From Streptomyces chromofuscus (GTDB taxonomy: Bacteria; Actinomycetota; Actinomycetes; Streptomycetales; Streptomycetaceae), in the NCBI RefSeq assembly GCF_015160875.1, contig NZ_CP063374.1, positions 5,025,501 through 5,089,500 on the forward strand: DNA of 64,000 bases, written 5' to 3'. Under the pieces are notes generated by a model, which saw nothing but the letters and a program-made list of their open reading frames with translations, did not search any database and was not told where the DNA came from. The translations under genes were made by a program, and so were the position numbers. Positions 1 to 8,379 of the stretch are shown in pieces; the stretch's first letter is position 1, and each line of letters starts with the position of its first letter.

Positions 1-471
1 CACGGCTTCGCGCTCGGCGGCGGCTTCGAGCTGGCGCTGTCGTGCGACGTGATCGTGGCCGACGGTACGGCCGTGGTGGGGCTGCCGGAGGTGTCCGTGG
101 GGGTGATCCCAGGGGGAGGCGGTACGCAGCTGCTGCCCCGGCGGGTGGGGGCGGCCCGCGCGGCCGAGCTGATCTTCAGCGCACGGCGGGTCGAGGCGGC
201 CGAGGCGCGGCAGCTGGGCCTGGTGGACGTACTGGTCGAGGACGGCCGGGACCGGGAGGAGGCGCTGGCGCTCGGGTCCCGTATCGCCGCCAACTCGCCG
301 GTCGGCCTGCGCGCGGCGAAGCGGGCCCTGCGGCTGGGGCACGGACTGGACCTGCGGGCCGGCCTGGAGGTGGAGGACGCGGCGTGGCGCTCGGTGGCGT
401 TCTCGGGGGACCGGGCGGAGGGCGTCGCGGCCTTCAACGAGAAGCGCAAGCCGCAGTGGCCGGGGGAGTGA
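1..471 (+). CDS. enoyl-CoA hydratase/isomerase, 3' part
   Basis: C-terminal about 156 residues of a crotonase-fold protein; the 5' end lies before the window. The reading frame is open from base 1. It begins in the oxyanion-hole segment (HGFALGGGFELA) and contains GLPEVSVGVIPGGGGTQ, where the Glu of GLPE corresponds to the first catalytic glutamate of enoyl-CoA hydratases; a second Glu in AARAAELI matches the second. It ends with the usual FNEKRKPQW tail. Expected to hydrate trans-2-enoyl-CoA in fatty acid or amino acid catabolism in the cytosol. The exact acyl substrate cannot be told from this fragment. Confidence 0.93.
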   Translation, partial: HGFALGGGFELALSCDVIVADGTAVVGLPEVSVGVIPGGGGTQLLPRRVGAARAAELIFSARRVEAAEARQLGLVDVLVEDGRDREEALALGSRIAANSPVGLRAAKRALRLGHGLDLRAGLEVEDAAWRSVAFSGDRAEGVAAFNEKRKPQWPGE

Positions 472-583
472 GCGGGGGACGGGGGCGCGGCTTGTCGAAG
501 AACGCCGTGGCTCTCGCCGCATGATCCGCTCACCCCACCGCCCCTCAAACATCCCCATTCGCCCCGAATCTCCCTAGCCTGGA

Positions 584-1729
584 GTGATGGGTGAGGACAA
601 CCGGCTCGCGGCCGTGGTGGCGCTGGCGCAGGGCATGGCCGCGGCGCAGTCGGTGCGCGAGTCGTGGCGGGCCGCCGCGCTCGGGGCGTGCCGGGCGCTG
701 GACGGGAGCTTCGCCGCGCTGTCGGTGTGGGAGCGGGACCTCGGGCGGCTGCGGGTGCTCGTCAACGTGGGGGAGCGGGCGGACGACGAGGAGGAGTTCC
801 CGGAGGACGAGGCGTATCCGGTGCACCAGTTCGCCGAGATCACCGAGTTCCTGCACGAGCAGTGGGCGGGTGGCGGTGAGCCCGACGCCTGGGTCGAGAC
901 CGCCGGGGGACCCACCGGCGGGCGCGCCGGCTTCTGCCACCAGCGGGTCGCCGCACTGCGGCGCAGGGGGCGGGGGTGCTGCGTGGTCGCGCCGGTCGTG
1001 CTGCACGGCCGGGCCTGGGGCGAGCTGTATGTGGCCCGGCCCCTCGGCGCCCCTGTCTTCGACCGGGCCGACGCCGACTTCGCCACCGTCCTGGCCGCCG
1101 TCGTCGCCGCCGGGATCGCGCAGACCGAGCGGCTGGAGGAGGCCCGGCGGCTCGCCTTCACCGACTCCCTCACCGGCCTGGCCAACCGGCGTGCCGTGGA
1201 CGCGCACCTGGACGAGGCCATCGAGCGGCACCGCAGGGACGGGGTGGTGGTGAGCCTGGTCGTCTGCGATCTCAACGGCCTCAAGCGCGTCAACGACACC
1301 CGTGGGCACGCCGTCGGCGACCGGCTCCTGGAACGGTTCGGTTCCGTGCTCTCGCTCTGCGGCGCCATGCTGCCCGGCACCCTCGCCGCCCGCCTCGGCG
1401 GCGACGAGTTCTGCCTGCTCGCCGTCGGTCCGCCCGCCGACGACGTCGTCAAGGTCGCCGACGAACTCTGCCACCGCGCCGCCGAACTGGAACTGGGCGA
1501 CGGGGTCGCCTGCGGCGTCGCGTCCACCGAGGACCCGATCGGAGCGGTCCGCTCCGCCCGCCGCCTGTTCCGGCTCGCGGACGCCGCCCAGTACCAGGCC
1601 AAGGGCGTCCGCGCCGCCAAGGCCGTCGTGGCCGGCCGTCAGGGGCCCGACGACCCCGTCGTACGCCTCGCCGACGCACCCCCCGAGGGCCCCACCGCCG
1701 ACCGCCGCACCTTCCGCGGCCGCCGCTGA
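584..1729 (+). CDS. GAF-GGDEF diguanylate cyclase-like protein
   Basis: 381 residues. An N-terminal half (about 15-185) looks like a GAF-type sensor; the GGDEF domain starts at DSLTGLANRR and carries an intact GGDEF signature at residues 272-276. Expected to make cyclic di-GMP from two GTP, a signal that controls development in Streptomyces. There is no RxxD inhibitory site in the residues just upstream of GGDEF, so product inhibition by the usual I-site is unlikely. No transmembrane segment is evident, so it is cytosolic. GTG at 584 and ATG at 587 are both possible starts; GGAG lies at 581-584, which is too close to be a good ribosome site, so the start is uncertain by one codon or more. Confidence 0.9.
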   Translation: MMGEDNRLAAVVALAQGMAAAQSVRESWRAAALGACRALDGSFAALSVWERDLGRLRVLVNVGERADDEEEFPEDEAYPVHQFAEITEFLHEQWAGGGEPDAWVETAGGPTGGRAGFCHQRVAALRRRGRGCCVVAPVVLHGRAWGELYVARPLGAPVFDRADADFATVLAAVVAAGIAQTERLEEARRLAFTDSLTGLANRRAVDAHLDEAIERHRRDGVVVSLVVCDLNGLKRVNDTRGHAVGDRLLERFGSVLSLCGAMLPGTLAARLGGDEFCLLAVGPPADDVVKVADELCHRAAELELGDGVACGVASTEDPIGAVRSARRLFRLADAAQYQAKGVRAAKAVVAGRQGPDDPVVRLADAPPEGPTADRRTFRGRR

Positions 1730-1827
1730 GCCACGTCACCCCGACGACGCCCGCCACCGGAAGCGAGGCCGCCGCTCGGGCTCCCCGCCCTCCCCGAGCG
1801 GGTAAGGGTCACATCCCGCCCCCACTC

Positions 1828-1856
1828 GTGACATCTTCAGATTCACTGCGTACGCT
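1828..1856 (+). promoter_or_regulatory. predicted hutH promoter, leaderless
   Basis: A -35-like GTGACA (1828-1833), a 17-base spacer and a -10-like TACGCT (1851-1856) precede the hutH ATG at 1864 by seven bases. There is no Shine-Dalgarno sequence, so transcription probably starts at or next to the ATG and the mRNA is leaderless. This is inferred from spacing and consensus only. Confidence 0.5.
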
Positions 1857-1863
1857 CCTGAAT

Positions 1864-3408
1864 ATGGATATGCACACTGTGGTGGTGGGGACGTCCGGTG
1901 TCACCGCGTCCGACGTCCTCGCCGTGGCGCGCGCCGGCGCCCGCGTCGAGCTCTCCGGCGAGGCGGTGGCCGCCCTCACCGCGGCCCGCGAGATCGTGGA
2001 CGCCCTGGCGGCCAAGCCCGACCCCGTCTACGGCGTCTCCACCGGCTTCGGCGCCCTCGCGACCCGGCACATCGGCCAGGAACTGCGCACCCGGCTCCAG
2101 CGCAACATCGTCCGCTCGCACGCCGCCGGCATGGGACCGAGGGTCGAGCGGGAGGTCGTGCGGGCGCTGATGTTCCTGCGGCTGAAGACCGTCTGCTCCG
2201 GGCACACCGGTGTGCGCCCCGAGGTCGCGCAGACCATGGCCGACGTGCTGAACGCCGGCATCACCCCGGTCGTGCACGAATACGGCTCCCTCGGCTGCTC
2301 CGGCGACCTCGCGCCGCTGTCCCACTGCGCCCTCACCCTGATGGGCGAAGGCGACGCCGAGGGACCGGACGGTGTCGTGCGCCCCGCCGCCGAACTGCTC
2401 GCCGCGCACGGCATCGAGCCCGTCGAGCTGCGCGAGAAGGAGGGCCTCGCCCTCCTCAACGGCACCGACGGCATGCTCGGCATGCTGCTCATGGCGCTCG
2501 CCGACCTCGACACCCTCTACAAGTCCGCCGACGTCACCGCGGCCCTGTCGCTGGAAGCCCTGCTCGGCACCGAGAAGGTCCTCGCCCCCGAGCTGCACGC
2601 CATCCGCCCGCACCCCGGCCAGGCCGCCAGCGCCGCGAACATGCTGGCCGTGCTGAAGGGTTCCGGGCTGACGGGCCATCACCAGGACGACGCGCCCCGT
2701 GTCCAGGACGCCTACTCCGTCCGCTGTGCCCCCCAGGTCGCCGGCGCCGGACGCGACACCGTCGCCCACGCCCGCCTGGTCGCCGAGCGCGAACTCGCCT
2801 CCGCCGTCGACAATCCCGTCGTCCTGCCCGACGGACGGGTGGAGTCCAACGGCAACTTCCACGGCGCCCCGGTCGCCTACGTGCTCGACTTCCTGGCGAT
2901 CGCCGTCGCCGACCTCGCCTCCATCGCCGAGCGGCGCACCGACCGGCTGCTGGACAAGAACCGCAGCCACGGGCTGCCGCCGTTCCTCGCCGACGACGCC
3001 GGGGTGGACAGCGGGCTGATGATCGCCCAGTACACGCAGGCCGCCCTGGTGAGCGAGATGAAGCGGCTCGCCGTACCGGCGTCCGCGGACTCCATCCCGT
3101 CCTCCGCGATGCAGGAGGACCACGTGTCGATGGGCTGGTCGGCGGCGCGCAAGCTGCGCACGGCCGTCGACAACCTCACCCGGGTGGTCGCGATCGAGCT
3201 GTACGCCGCCACGCGCGCCGTCGAGCTGCGCGAGGGGCTGACCCCGGCCCCCGCCACACGGGCCGTCATCGACGCCGCACGGGCCGCCGGGGTGGCCGGA
3301 CCCGGGCCGGATCGTTTCCTCGCCCCCGACCTGGCCGCGGCCGACGCGTTCGTGCGTGACGGGAGGCTGCTGGCCGCGGTGGAGACGGTCACCGGGCCGC
3401 TGCTCTGA
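1864..3408 (+). CDS. hutH: histidine ammonia-lyase
   Basis: 514 residues, the normal length. It deaminates L-histidine to trans-urocanate, the first step of the Hut pathway, as a cytosolic tetramer. The MIO prosthetic-group site is GSLGCSGDLAPLSH: Ser146 and Gly147 are present but the first residue of the cyclising tripeptide is Cys145 rather than the usual Ala. The later family motifs VQDAYSVRC and QEDHVSMG are intact. The other hut genes are not in this window, which is usual in Streptomyces where they are scattered. Start chosen at ATG 1864; ATG 1870 is a close alternative. Both follow a -10-like element with no ribosome site. Confidence 0.96.
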   Translation: MDMHTVVVGTSGVTASDVLAVARAGARVELSGEAVAALTAAREIVDALAAKPDPVYGVSTGFGALATRHIGQELRTRLQRNIVRSHAAGMGPRVEREVVRALMFLRLKTVCSGHTGVRPEVAQTMADVLNAGITPVVHEYGSLGCSGDLAPLSHCALTLMGEGDAEGPDGVVRPAAELLAAHGIEPVELREKEGLALLNGTDGMLGMLLMALADLDTLYKSADVTAALSLEALLGTEKVLAPELHAIRPHPGQAASAANMLAVLKGSGLTGHHQDDAPRVQDAYSVRCAPQVAGAGRDTVAHARLVAERELASAVDNPVVLPDGRVESNGNFHGAPVAYVLDFLAIAVADLASIAERRTDRLLDKNRSHGLPPFLADDAGVDSGLMIAQYTQAALVSEMKRLAVPASADSIPSSAMQEDHVSMGWSAARKLRTAVDNLTRVVAIELYAATRAVELREGLTPAPATRAVIDAARAAGVAGPGPDRFLAPDLAAADAFVRDGRLLAAVETVTGPLL

Positions 3409-3424
3409 CGGGCCGCGCGAGACG

Positions 3425-3458
3425 GCGGGGCCCCGGCGCACGACGGCCGGGGCCCCGC
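3425..3458. terminator. bidirectional terminator between hutH and lipoprotein gene
   Basis: Perfect 13-bp inverted repeat (3425-3437 with 3446-3458, 8-base loop) in the 56-bp gap between two convergent genes. It has no U-run, as is common in Streptomyces. Confidence 0.75.
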
Positions 3459-3464
3459 GGGCGG

Positions 3465-4280
3465 CTACTTCAGCCCGGCCGCCTGCGCGTCGATCACCGC
3501 GGCTGGGATGTCGTACGCTTCGCCGCTGATCAGCGCGCCCATGTTGATCGTGTAGTACGTCGCGAGCGTGCCGCCGTGCCGCACCACCTCACCGTGCACG
3601 GTGCCCGGCGCCTCCTGGTCCTCCATGGCGACGGTCGCGGAGAACGCCACCGACTCGTCACCGGTGCCGGAGGCCTTCTCCGTGGCGACCTTGGTGATCT
3701 TCTGGTCGGCGCCCTGGGCGGTGAGCGTGAAGCCACCGGCGCAGCCGGCGATCGCGTCGGAGACGGAGTCGAAGGTCCTCGCGGTGCCGTCACCGTCGTA
3801 GGAGGAGAGTCCGACGACGGTCATGTCGATGCTCAGCGCGTCGGTGAAGGCGTCCTCGAACTCGCCCTCACTCAGCTCCCCCACGGACGCGGAGGCCGTG
3901 TCGCTGGGCGACTTCTGCTCGGTCGCCACGGTGCGGGCTTCCCCGGCCGACTCGCCGGGCGCCAGACCGCTCATCACGTGGGCGAGCGGCTCGCACTCCG
4001 CCTTGTCGACCTGGACCTCGTCCTTGGAACCCGGAAGCCGGCTGTCGTCCGCCTCGACCTCGTACCCCTCGACATCGCCCTGAGCGATGATCAGCTTCTT
4101 CAACTCGGCCGCGCCGCGGGCCTTCGCGGCCGGAGCGGCCGACGCGGCCGGGGCGGTCGAGGCCGAGCCGGACCCCTCGGAGTCGTCCGGACCGCTCTGC
4201 GCGCATCCCGTGACAAGGGCGAGCGACAGCGCGCCGACGGCAACCGTGGCGCACAGCCGCGCACCCGATGATCTGTTCAT
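3465..4280 (-). CDS. putative secreted lipoprotein
   Basis: 271 residues. Signal peptide with lipobox LVTGC (lipidated Cys26), then a Ser/Ala-rich linker and an acidic extracytoplasmic domain of about 210 residues with two further cysteines (in KAECEPL and AGCAGGF). The shape resembles actinobacterial LppX/sensor-domain type lipoproteins, but no function can be assigned from sequence alone. It stands alone between hutH (convergent, shared terminator) and a minus-strand sortase substrate gene. The start ATG at 4280 gives a proper signal peptide (MNRSSGARLC). Confidence 0.85.
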   Translation of the reverse strand: MNRSSGARLCATVAVGALSLALVTGCAQSGPDDSEGSGSASTAPAASAAPAAKARGAAELKKLIIAQGDVEGYEVEADDSRLPGSKDEVQVDKAECEPLAHVMSGLAPGESAGEARTVATEQKSPSDTASASVGELSEGEFEDAFTDALSIDMTVVGLSSYDGDGTARTFDSVSDAIAGCAGGFTLTAQGADQKITKVATEKASGTGDESVAFSATVAMEDQEAPGTVHGEVVRHGGTLATYYTINMGALISGEAYDIPAAVIDAQAAGLK

Positions 4281-4328
4281 GACCCGGACTATGAAGTCCG
4301 GGTCAAGAACACGTCAAGTGAACTTCGG

Positions 4329-4643
4329 TCAGAGCCCGAGGCGCTCTCGGCGCACGGAATACACCACGAATCCGGCCCCCAGCGTGAGACAGAAGGCGCC
4401 GCCGACGACGTAAGGCGTGCTGTCGAAACTGCCGGTGTCCGCGAGCCGGGTCCCGTCGCTCAGCGAGGCGGCGGTGGCGGCCGTGTTCGTCGTCGTGACC
4501 CCGGCCTGCGTGGTCTGCGTCACCGTGGAGACCTCTCTCGCCGGGCCGTCCGCCGTCGCGTTCGCGGAGGGGACGAACCACAGGGCCCCCAGCAGGGTGC
4601 CCGCGGCGGTGGCTGTCAGCAGCGGACGGCGAGCGGATGACAC
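4329..4643 (-). CDS. small LAxTG-type sortase-anchored surface protein
   Basis: 104 residues. An N-terminal signal peptide (about 1-29, ending PSANA) is followed by a Thr/Ala-rich mature region of only about 37 residues, then LADTG at 67-71, a hydrophobic helix (about 77-95) and a basic tail RRERLGL. This is the layout of a class E sortase substrate (LAxTG, as in long chaplins), so it should be linked covalently to peptidoglycan. No sortase gene is adjacent. The start is GTG at 4643, with an AAGGGG ribosome site about 11 bases upstream; longer in-frame extensions run into the divergent gene and have no signal peptide. Confidence 0.75.
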   Translation of the reverse strand: MSSARRPLLTATAAGTLLGALWFVPSANATADGPAREVSTVTQTTQAGVTTTNTAATAASLSDGTRLADTGSFDSTPYVVGGAFCLTLGAGFVVYSVRRERLGL

Positions 4644-4752
4644 GGAATATCGATCCCCTTGCGAATCTGGTGAATTGGCCGTGTGGGGCGATGCTAGTGA
4701 AAGCCGCGGGTCGTGGGAAAGTCGCGGGGGCCCCGGGCCGTACGCTCCGGGC

Positions 4753-5097
4753 ATGAGCACTCCAGAGACAACAGGTTTTGTACGGCTTCGGGTGGAACTC
4801 GTCCTCCAGGTCGACGACGCCGAGGCGCTGACCCGGGCCGCGCAGCTTCGGATCTCCGAGGACGCCGACATGCAGGCCGAGGAGCGGGTACACGCCGAGA
4901 GCGCTGTGACGGAAGACACCGCGGAGGCACTCGCGTATCTCGTGGACCCGTTCGACCTGGTCAGCGAGGTGCCGGGGATCGAACTCCAGCAGGCCTCCTG
5001 GAGCAGCGAGCAGGTGGACTACGACCCCGACTCGCCGGACTGGGACCTCGACGACGATGATGTGGACGACGACGAAGAAGAAGAGCGGGTCGGCTGA
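4753..5097 (+). CDS. conserved protein with acidic C-terminal tail
   Basis: 114 residues, function unknown. The first 85 residues are predicted alpha/beta with a central EDTAEALAYLVDP segment; the last 20 are almost entirely Asp and Glu (DDDDVDDDEEEE). No signal peptide or membrane segment, so cytosolic. It is monocistronic, divergent from the sortase substrate gene and followed by a hairpin terminator. ATG 4753 is chosen; the frame stays open upstream only as a GC artefact. A conserved Streptomyces family is likely but was not checked. Confidence 0.75.
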   Translation: MSTPETTGFVRLRVELVLQVDDAEALTRAAQLRISEDADMQAEERVHAESAVTEDTAEALAYLVDPFDLVSEVPGIELQQASWSSEQVDYDPDSPDWDLDDDDVDDDEEEERVG

Positions 5098-5117
5098 CGC
5101 GGCTTGGGGAAATTGTG

Positions 5118-5145
5118 ACCCCGGGCGGCAACCGCCGTCCGGGGT
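5118..5145 (+). terminator. hairpin terminator
   Basis: A 12-bp stem with one G-T wobble and an AACC loop, 20 bases after the stop of the acidic-tailed protein, followed by TTCCTTCGTCT. Confidence 0.65.
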
Positions 5146-5305
5146 TCCTTCGTCTCATGGGGCGCACGGGCCGACACCCGCACCATGCACGACCGCTCCG
5201 GCGGACGTGGTGTGCCCCACACATCGAGGGAATGTGGAACGGGACGAACCGGTCGTAGCGTTGAAACATTACGGGGACTCTTGGCGTTCAGGGGAAGCGG
5301 CGACG

Positions 5306-6571
5306 ATGGAGAAGCGTGTGATGACGAACAGTAAGCGGCGCAGGGGCCTTTCGGTCGCGTCCGCACTGCTCGGAAGTGTTCTGGTGCTCTCGGCGTGCTC
5401 CAGCGGTCAGGAGGCCGCCGGCAGCGACGGCGGCACCGACACCTCGCAGGCCAAGGTCGACGAGGCGGCGGCCCAGAAGACCTCCGAGGCCCAGATCCGG
5501 ATCACGCCGAAGGACGGCTCGACCAACGCCTCCATCAACAACTCCGCCACCGTCACCGTGAGCAAGGGGACGCTCACCGAGGTGACCATGACGACGGCGG
5601 ACGGGACGGCCGTCGAGGGCGAGATCTCGGCCGACAAGACCAGCTGGAAGCCCAGCGTGCAGCTGGAGCGCTCCACCCGCTACAAGGTCGCGGTGACGGC
5701 GAAGGACTCCAAGGGCCTGGAGGCCCACGAGAACGCGTCCTTCACCACGGTCTCCCCGGACAACAGCTTCATAGGCACCTTCACGCCGGACGACGGCACC
5801 ACCGTCGGCGTCGGCATGCCGGTCTCGATCAACTTCGACAAGGCGATCACCAACAAGGCCGAGGTCCAGAAGAGCATCGACGTCACCACCAGCAGCGGCC
5901 AGGAGGTCGTCTGCCACTGGTTCAACGCCAACCGCTTGGACTGCCGCCCCGAGGAGTACTGGAAGGAAGGCTCCACCGTCACGCTGAAGCTGGAGCTCGA
6001 CGGCGTCGAGGGCGCCGAGGGCGTCTACGGCGTCCAGCAGAAGACGGTCTCCTTCACCATCGGCCGCAACCAGGTCTCCTACGTCGACGCGGAGACCAAG
6101 CAGATGAAGGTCACGCAGGACGGCAAGGTCGTCAAGACCATCCCGATCTCCGCCGGCTCGCCCGAGAACAAGACGTACCAGGGCCAGATGGTGATCTCCG
6201 AGAAGTTCAAGGAGACCCGGATGAACGGCGCGACGGTCGGCTTCACCGACGACGACGGCAAGGGCGAGTACGACATCAAGGACGTCCCGCACGCCATGCG
6301 GCTGTCCAGCTCCGGCACCTTCATCCACGGCAACTACTGGGGCGCCGACTCCATCTTCGGCAGCGTCAACACCAGCCACGGCTGCGTCGGCCTGAACGAC
6401 ACCAAGGGCGCCGACGACCCGAACACCGAGGGCGCGTGGTTCTACAACAACTCGATCATCGGTGACGTCGTGGTCGTGCAGAACACCGGCGACAAGACCA
6501 TCGCGCCGGACAACGGGCTGAACGGCTGGAACATGAGCTGGGAGCAGTGGAAGGCCGGTTCCGCCGTCTGA
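5306..6571 (+). CDS. L,D-transpeptidase lipoprotein (YkuD family)
   Basis: 421 residues. Lipobox VLSAC (Cys31) marks an outer-face membrane lipoprotein. Two Ig-like domains (about 60-150 and 155-265) precede the YkuD catalytic domain (about 268-395), whose SHGCVGL motif carries catalytic Cys360 and His358, with HGNYWG just before it. Such enzymes make 3-3 cross-links in peptidoglycan and resemble the mycobacterial LdtB (Ldt2) type. A GGGGAAG ribosome site (5291-5297) fits ATG 5306; ATG 5321 is an alternative. It stands alone, with terminators before and after. Confidence 0.92.
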   Translation: MEKRVMTNSKRRRGLSVASALLGSVLVLSACSSGQEAAGSDGGTDTSQAKVDEAAAQKTSEAQIRITPKDGSTNASINNSATVTVSKGTLTEVTMTTADGTAVEGEISADKTSWKPSVQLERSTRYKVAVTAKDSKGLEAHENASFTTVSPDNSFIGTFTPDDGTTVGVGMPVSINFDKAITNKAEVQKSIDVTTSSGQEVVCHWFNANRLDCRPEEYWKEGSTVTLKLELDGVEGAEGVYGVQQKTVSFTIGRNQVSYVDAETKQMKVTQDGKVVKTIPISAGSPENKTYQGQMVISEKFKETRMNGATVGFTDDDGKGEYDIKDVPHAMRLSSSGTFIHGNYWGADSIFGSVNTSHGCVGLNDTKGADDPNTEGAWFYNNSIIGDVVVVQNTGDKTIAPDNGLNGWNMSWEQWKAGSAV

Positions 6572-6599
6572 CACACGCGCTCTGACGCCCACTCACCGA

Positions 6600-6629
6600 C
6601 GAAGGCCGCCCCGCCCGGGGCGGCCTTCG
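6600..6629 (+). terminator. hairpin terminator
   Basis: Thirteen-base-pair perfect stem (6600-6612 with 6617-6629) and a 4-base loop, 28 bases after the L,D-transpeptidase stop. Confidence 0.8.
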
Positions 6630-6753
6630 CCGTTCCCGGCCACCGCCGTTCTCTGCCGCCGTTCCCGGCCGCCGCCGTTTCAACGGCTCCTTCTCATCCT
6701 TCTCTTATCTCCGCCTTATTCGGCCATCACGGTGCGTCCCTAGCTTGCGGCGC

Positions 6754-8202
6754 ATGTTCTTCACCTACCTGAGGCGCGAACTGCGCCGCCGCAGAAAGGC
6801 GGCCCTCGTCGTCGCCTCCGGCCTCGCGCTGGGCATCGCGCTGGTCATCGTCGTCAACTCCGTGTCCTCCGGCATGGGGAAGGCACAGGACAAGGTCCTT
6901 CAGTCGCTGTACGGCCTGGGCACCGACATGACGGTCACCAAGGCCGCCGACCCGCAGGAGGAGGGACAGGCGGCGGGGCCGCGCTTCCGGTTCGACGCCC
7001 GGGAGGACGGCTCCGACGAGGAGCAGAGCAGCGACCGCGTGCTGGTCCAGGGTTTCGAGACCCTGGCGAGCTCGACCGTCGCGAAGGTCGCCGCGCAGGA
7101 CGGCGTCTCGAACGCCGTCGGCGGTCTGAGCCTCCAGGTCGTCAAGGTCAGCGGCCAGTTCACGCGGGGCAAGATCCAGGAGCAGGGGCAGGGACCCGGC
7201 GGCAAGATCGTGATCCCGCAGGGCGGTACGGTCAAGGGCGGCGGCGCGGACTTCGACGTCAACACCTACTCCGTCTTCGGCACCGACGTCACCGAACCCG
7301 AGCTCGGCCCGCTGACCTCCTCGAAGATCACCAGCGGCCGTACCTTCACGTCCTCCGAGACCAACGCGAAGGTCGTCGTCGCCGACGCCTCCTACGCCAA
7401 GGAGAAGAAGCTCGCCGTCGGTGACACGGTCACCATCAAGGGCGTCAAGTACGAGGTCATCGGCATCGCCACCCCGGAGAGCGGGGACGCGGCGGCCAAC
7501 CTCTACATCCCGCTCGAGCAGGCGCAGACGCTGAGCGACTCGGCGAACAAGGTCACCACGATCTACGTCAAGGCGACCGACTCCCAGCGGATCGACGCCG
7601 TCAAGTCGGCCATCCAGAACAACATCTCCGGTACGACCGTGACGACCTCCGCCGACCTCGCCGACACCGTCTCCGGCTCCCTGTCCACCGCCTCCGACCT
7701 CGCCACCAGCGTCGGCAAGTGGCTGTCGATCGTGGTGCTCGCCGCCGCGTTCCTGGTCGCCGGGCTGCTCACGTCCTCCGCGGTGTCCCGGCGGGTGCGG
7801 GAGTTCGGCACCCTGAAGGCGCTGGGCTGGCGGTCGGGGCGGGTGACCCGGCAGGTGGTCGGGGAGGCCGTCGTCACCGGGCTGGTCGGCGGCGTGCTCG
7901 GCATCGCGCTGGGGCTGGCGGGGGCGTACGTCGTCACCGCGATCAGCCCGACCCTGCAGGCCGAACTCGGCGGCACCGGCGGTGCGACGACCGGGCCCGG
8001 CGGCGGTGGCGGCTTCGCCGGCGGCCCGGGCAGGCAGGCCGCGGCCCGCACGCTCGACGTCGCCCTCACCGCCCCCGTCAGCGTGACGACCATCGCCCTC
8101 GCGGTCGGCCTCGCCGTGACCGGTGGGCTCGTCGCGGGCGCGTTCGGCGGCTGGCGGGCGTCGCGCCTGCGGCCGGCGGACGCGTTGCGGCGCGTGGAGT
8201 AG
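6754..8202 (+). CDS. ABC transporter permease, MacB/FtsX type
   Basis: 482 residues. One N-terminal membrane helix (about 18-38), a long extracytoplasmic MacB-like periplasmic domain (40-320) and three C-terminal helices (about 325-350, 375-400, 445-470), the standard FtsX/MacB plan. A Gly-rich loop at about 405-430 precedes the last helix. Together with the ATPase 177 bp downstream it should form an efflux or mechanotransmission transporter; the substrate is unknown. The ATG at 6754 has no ribosome site but follows TAGCTT (6741-6746), so the transcript may be leaderless. Confidence 0.92.
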   Translation: MFFTYLRRELRRRRKAALVVASGLALGIALVIVVNSVSSGMGKAQDKVLQSLYGLGTDMTVTKAADPQEEGQAAGPRFRFDAREDGSDEEQSSDRVLVQGFETLASSTVAKVAAQDGVSNAVGGLSLQVVKVSGQFTRGKIQEQGQGPGGKIVIPQGGTVKGGGADFDVNTYSVFGTDVTEPELGPLTSSKITSGRTFTSSETNAKVVVADASYAKEKKLAVGDTVTIKGVKYEVIGIATPESGDAAANLYIPLEQAQTLSDSANKVTTIYVKATDSQRIDAVKSAIQNNISGTTVTTSADLADTVSGSLSTASDLATSVGKWLSIVVLAAAFLVAGLLTSSAVSRRVREFGTLKALGWRSGRVTRQVVGEAVVTGLVGGVLGIALGLAGAYVVTAISPTLQAELGGTGGATTGPGGGGGFAGGPGRQAAARTLDVALTAPVSVTTIALAVGLAVTGGLVAGAFGGWRASRLRPADALRRVE

Positions 8203-8223
8203 CCGAGCGCACCACGGGAAACG

Positions 8224-8257
8224 CCGCGACGGGCGGCCGCCGGCCCGCCCGTCGCGG
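8224..8257 (+). terminator. intra-operon hairpin
   Basis: A perfect 13-bp stem (8224-8236, 8245-8257) lies between the permease and ATPase genes. It may be a partial terminator or a processing site that sets different levels of the two subunits. Confidence 0.45.
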
Positions 8258-8379
8258 CGGGTCGCGAGGCTCCCCGCGCCCATCGAGGCACGGCCGCACC
8301 GCACCGCACCCCACCGAACCCGCCCGGCCGCTCCGGCACATCGGCCGGCACCCCAACGCATCCCAGGAGTTGCACCACC

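Noticed and set aside
976..1863. N-terminal extension of hutH overlapping the GGDEF gene
   Set aside because: Arg/Pro-rich shadow sequence; the hutH family N-terminus begins at 1864 after a good promoter.
1843..3441. Long open frame antisense to hutH
   Set aside because: Mirror of GC-rich coding DNA; no ribosome site, composition rich in Gly/His/Asp of shadow type. The same applies to long antisense frames under the subtilase, pckG, the glycan cluster and the STAND gene.
3568..4271. Plus-strand frames antisense to the lipoprotein gene
   Set aside because: The minus-strand protein has a perfect signal peptide and lipobox; the plus-strand frames lack any domain.
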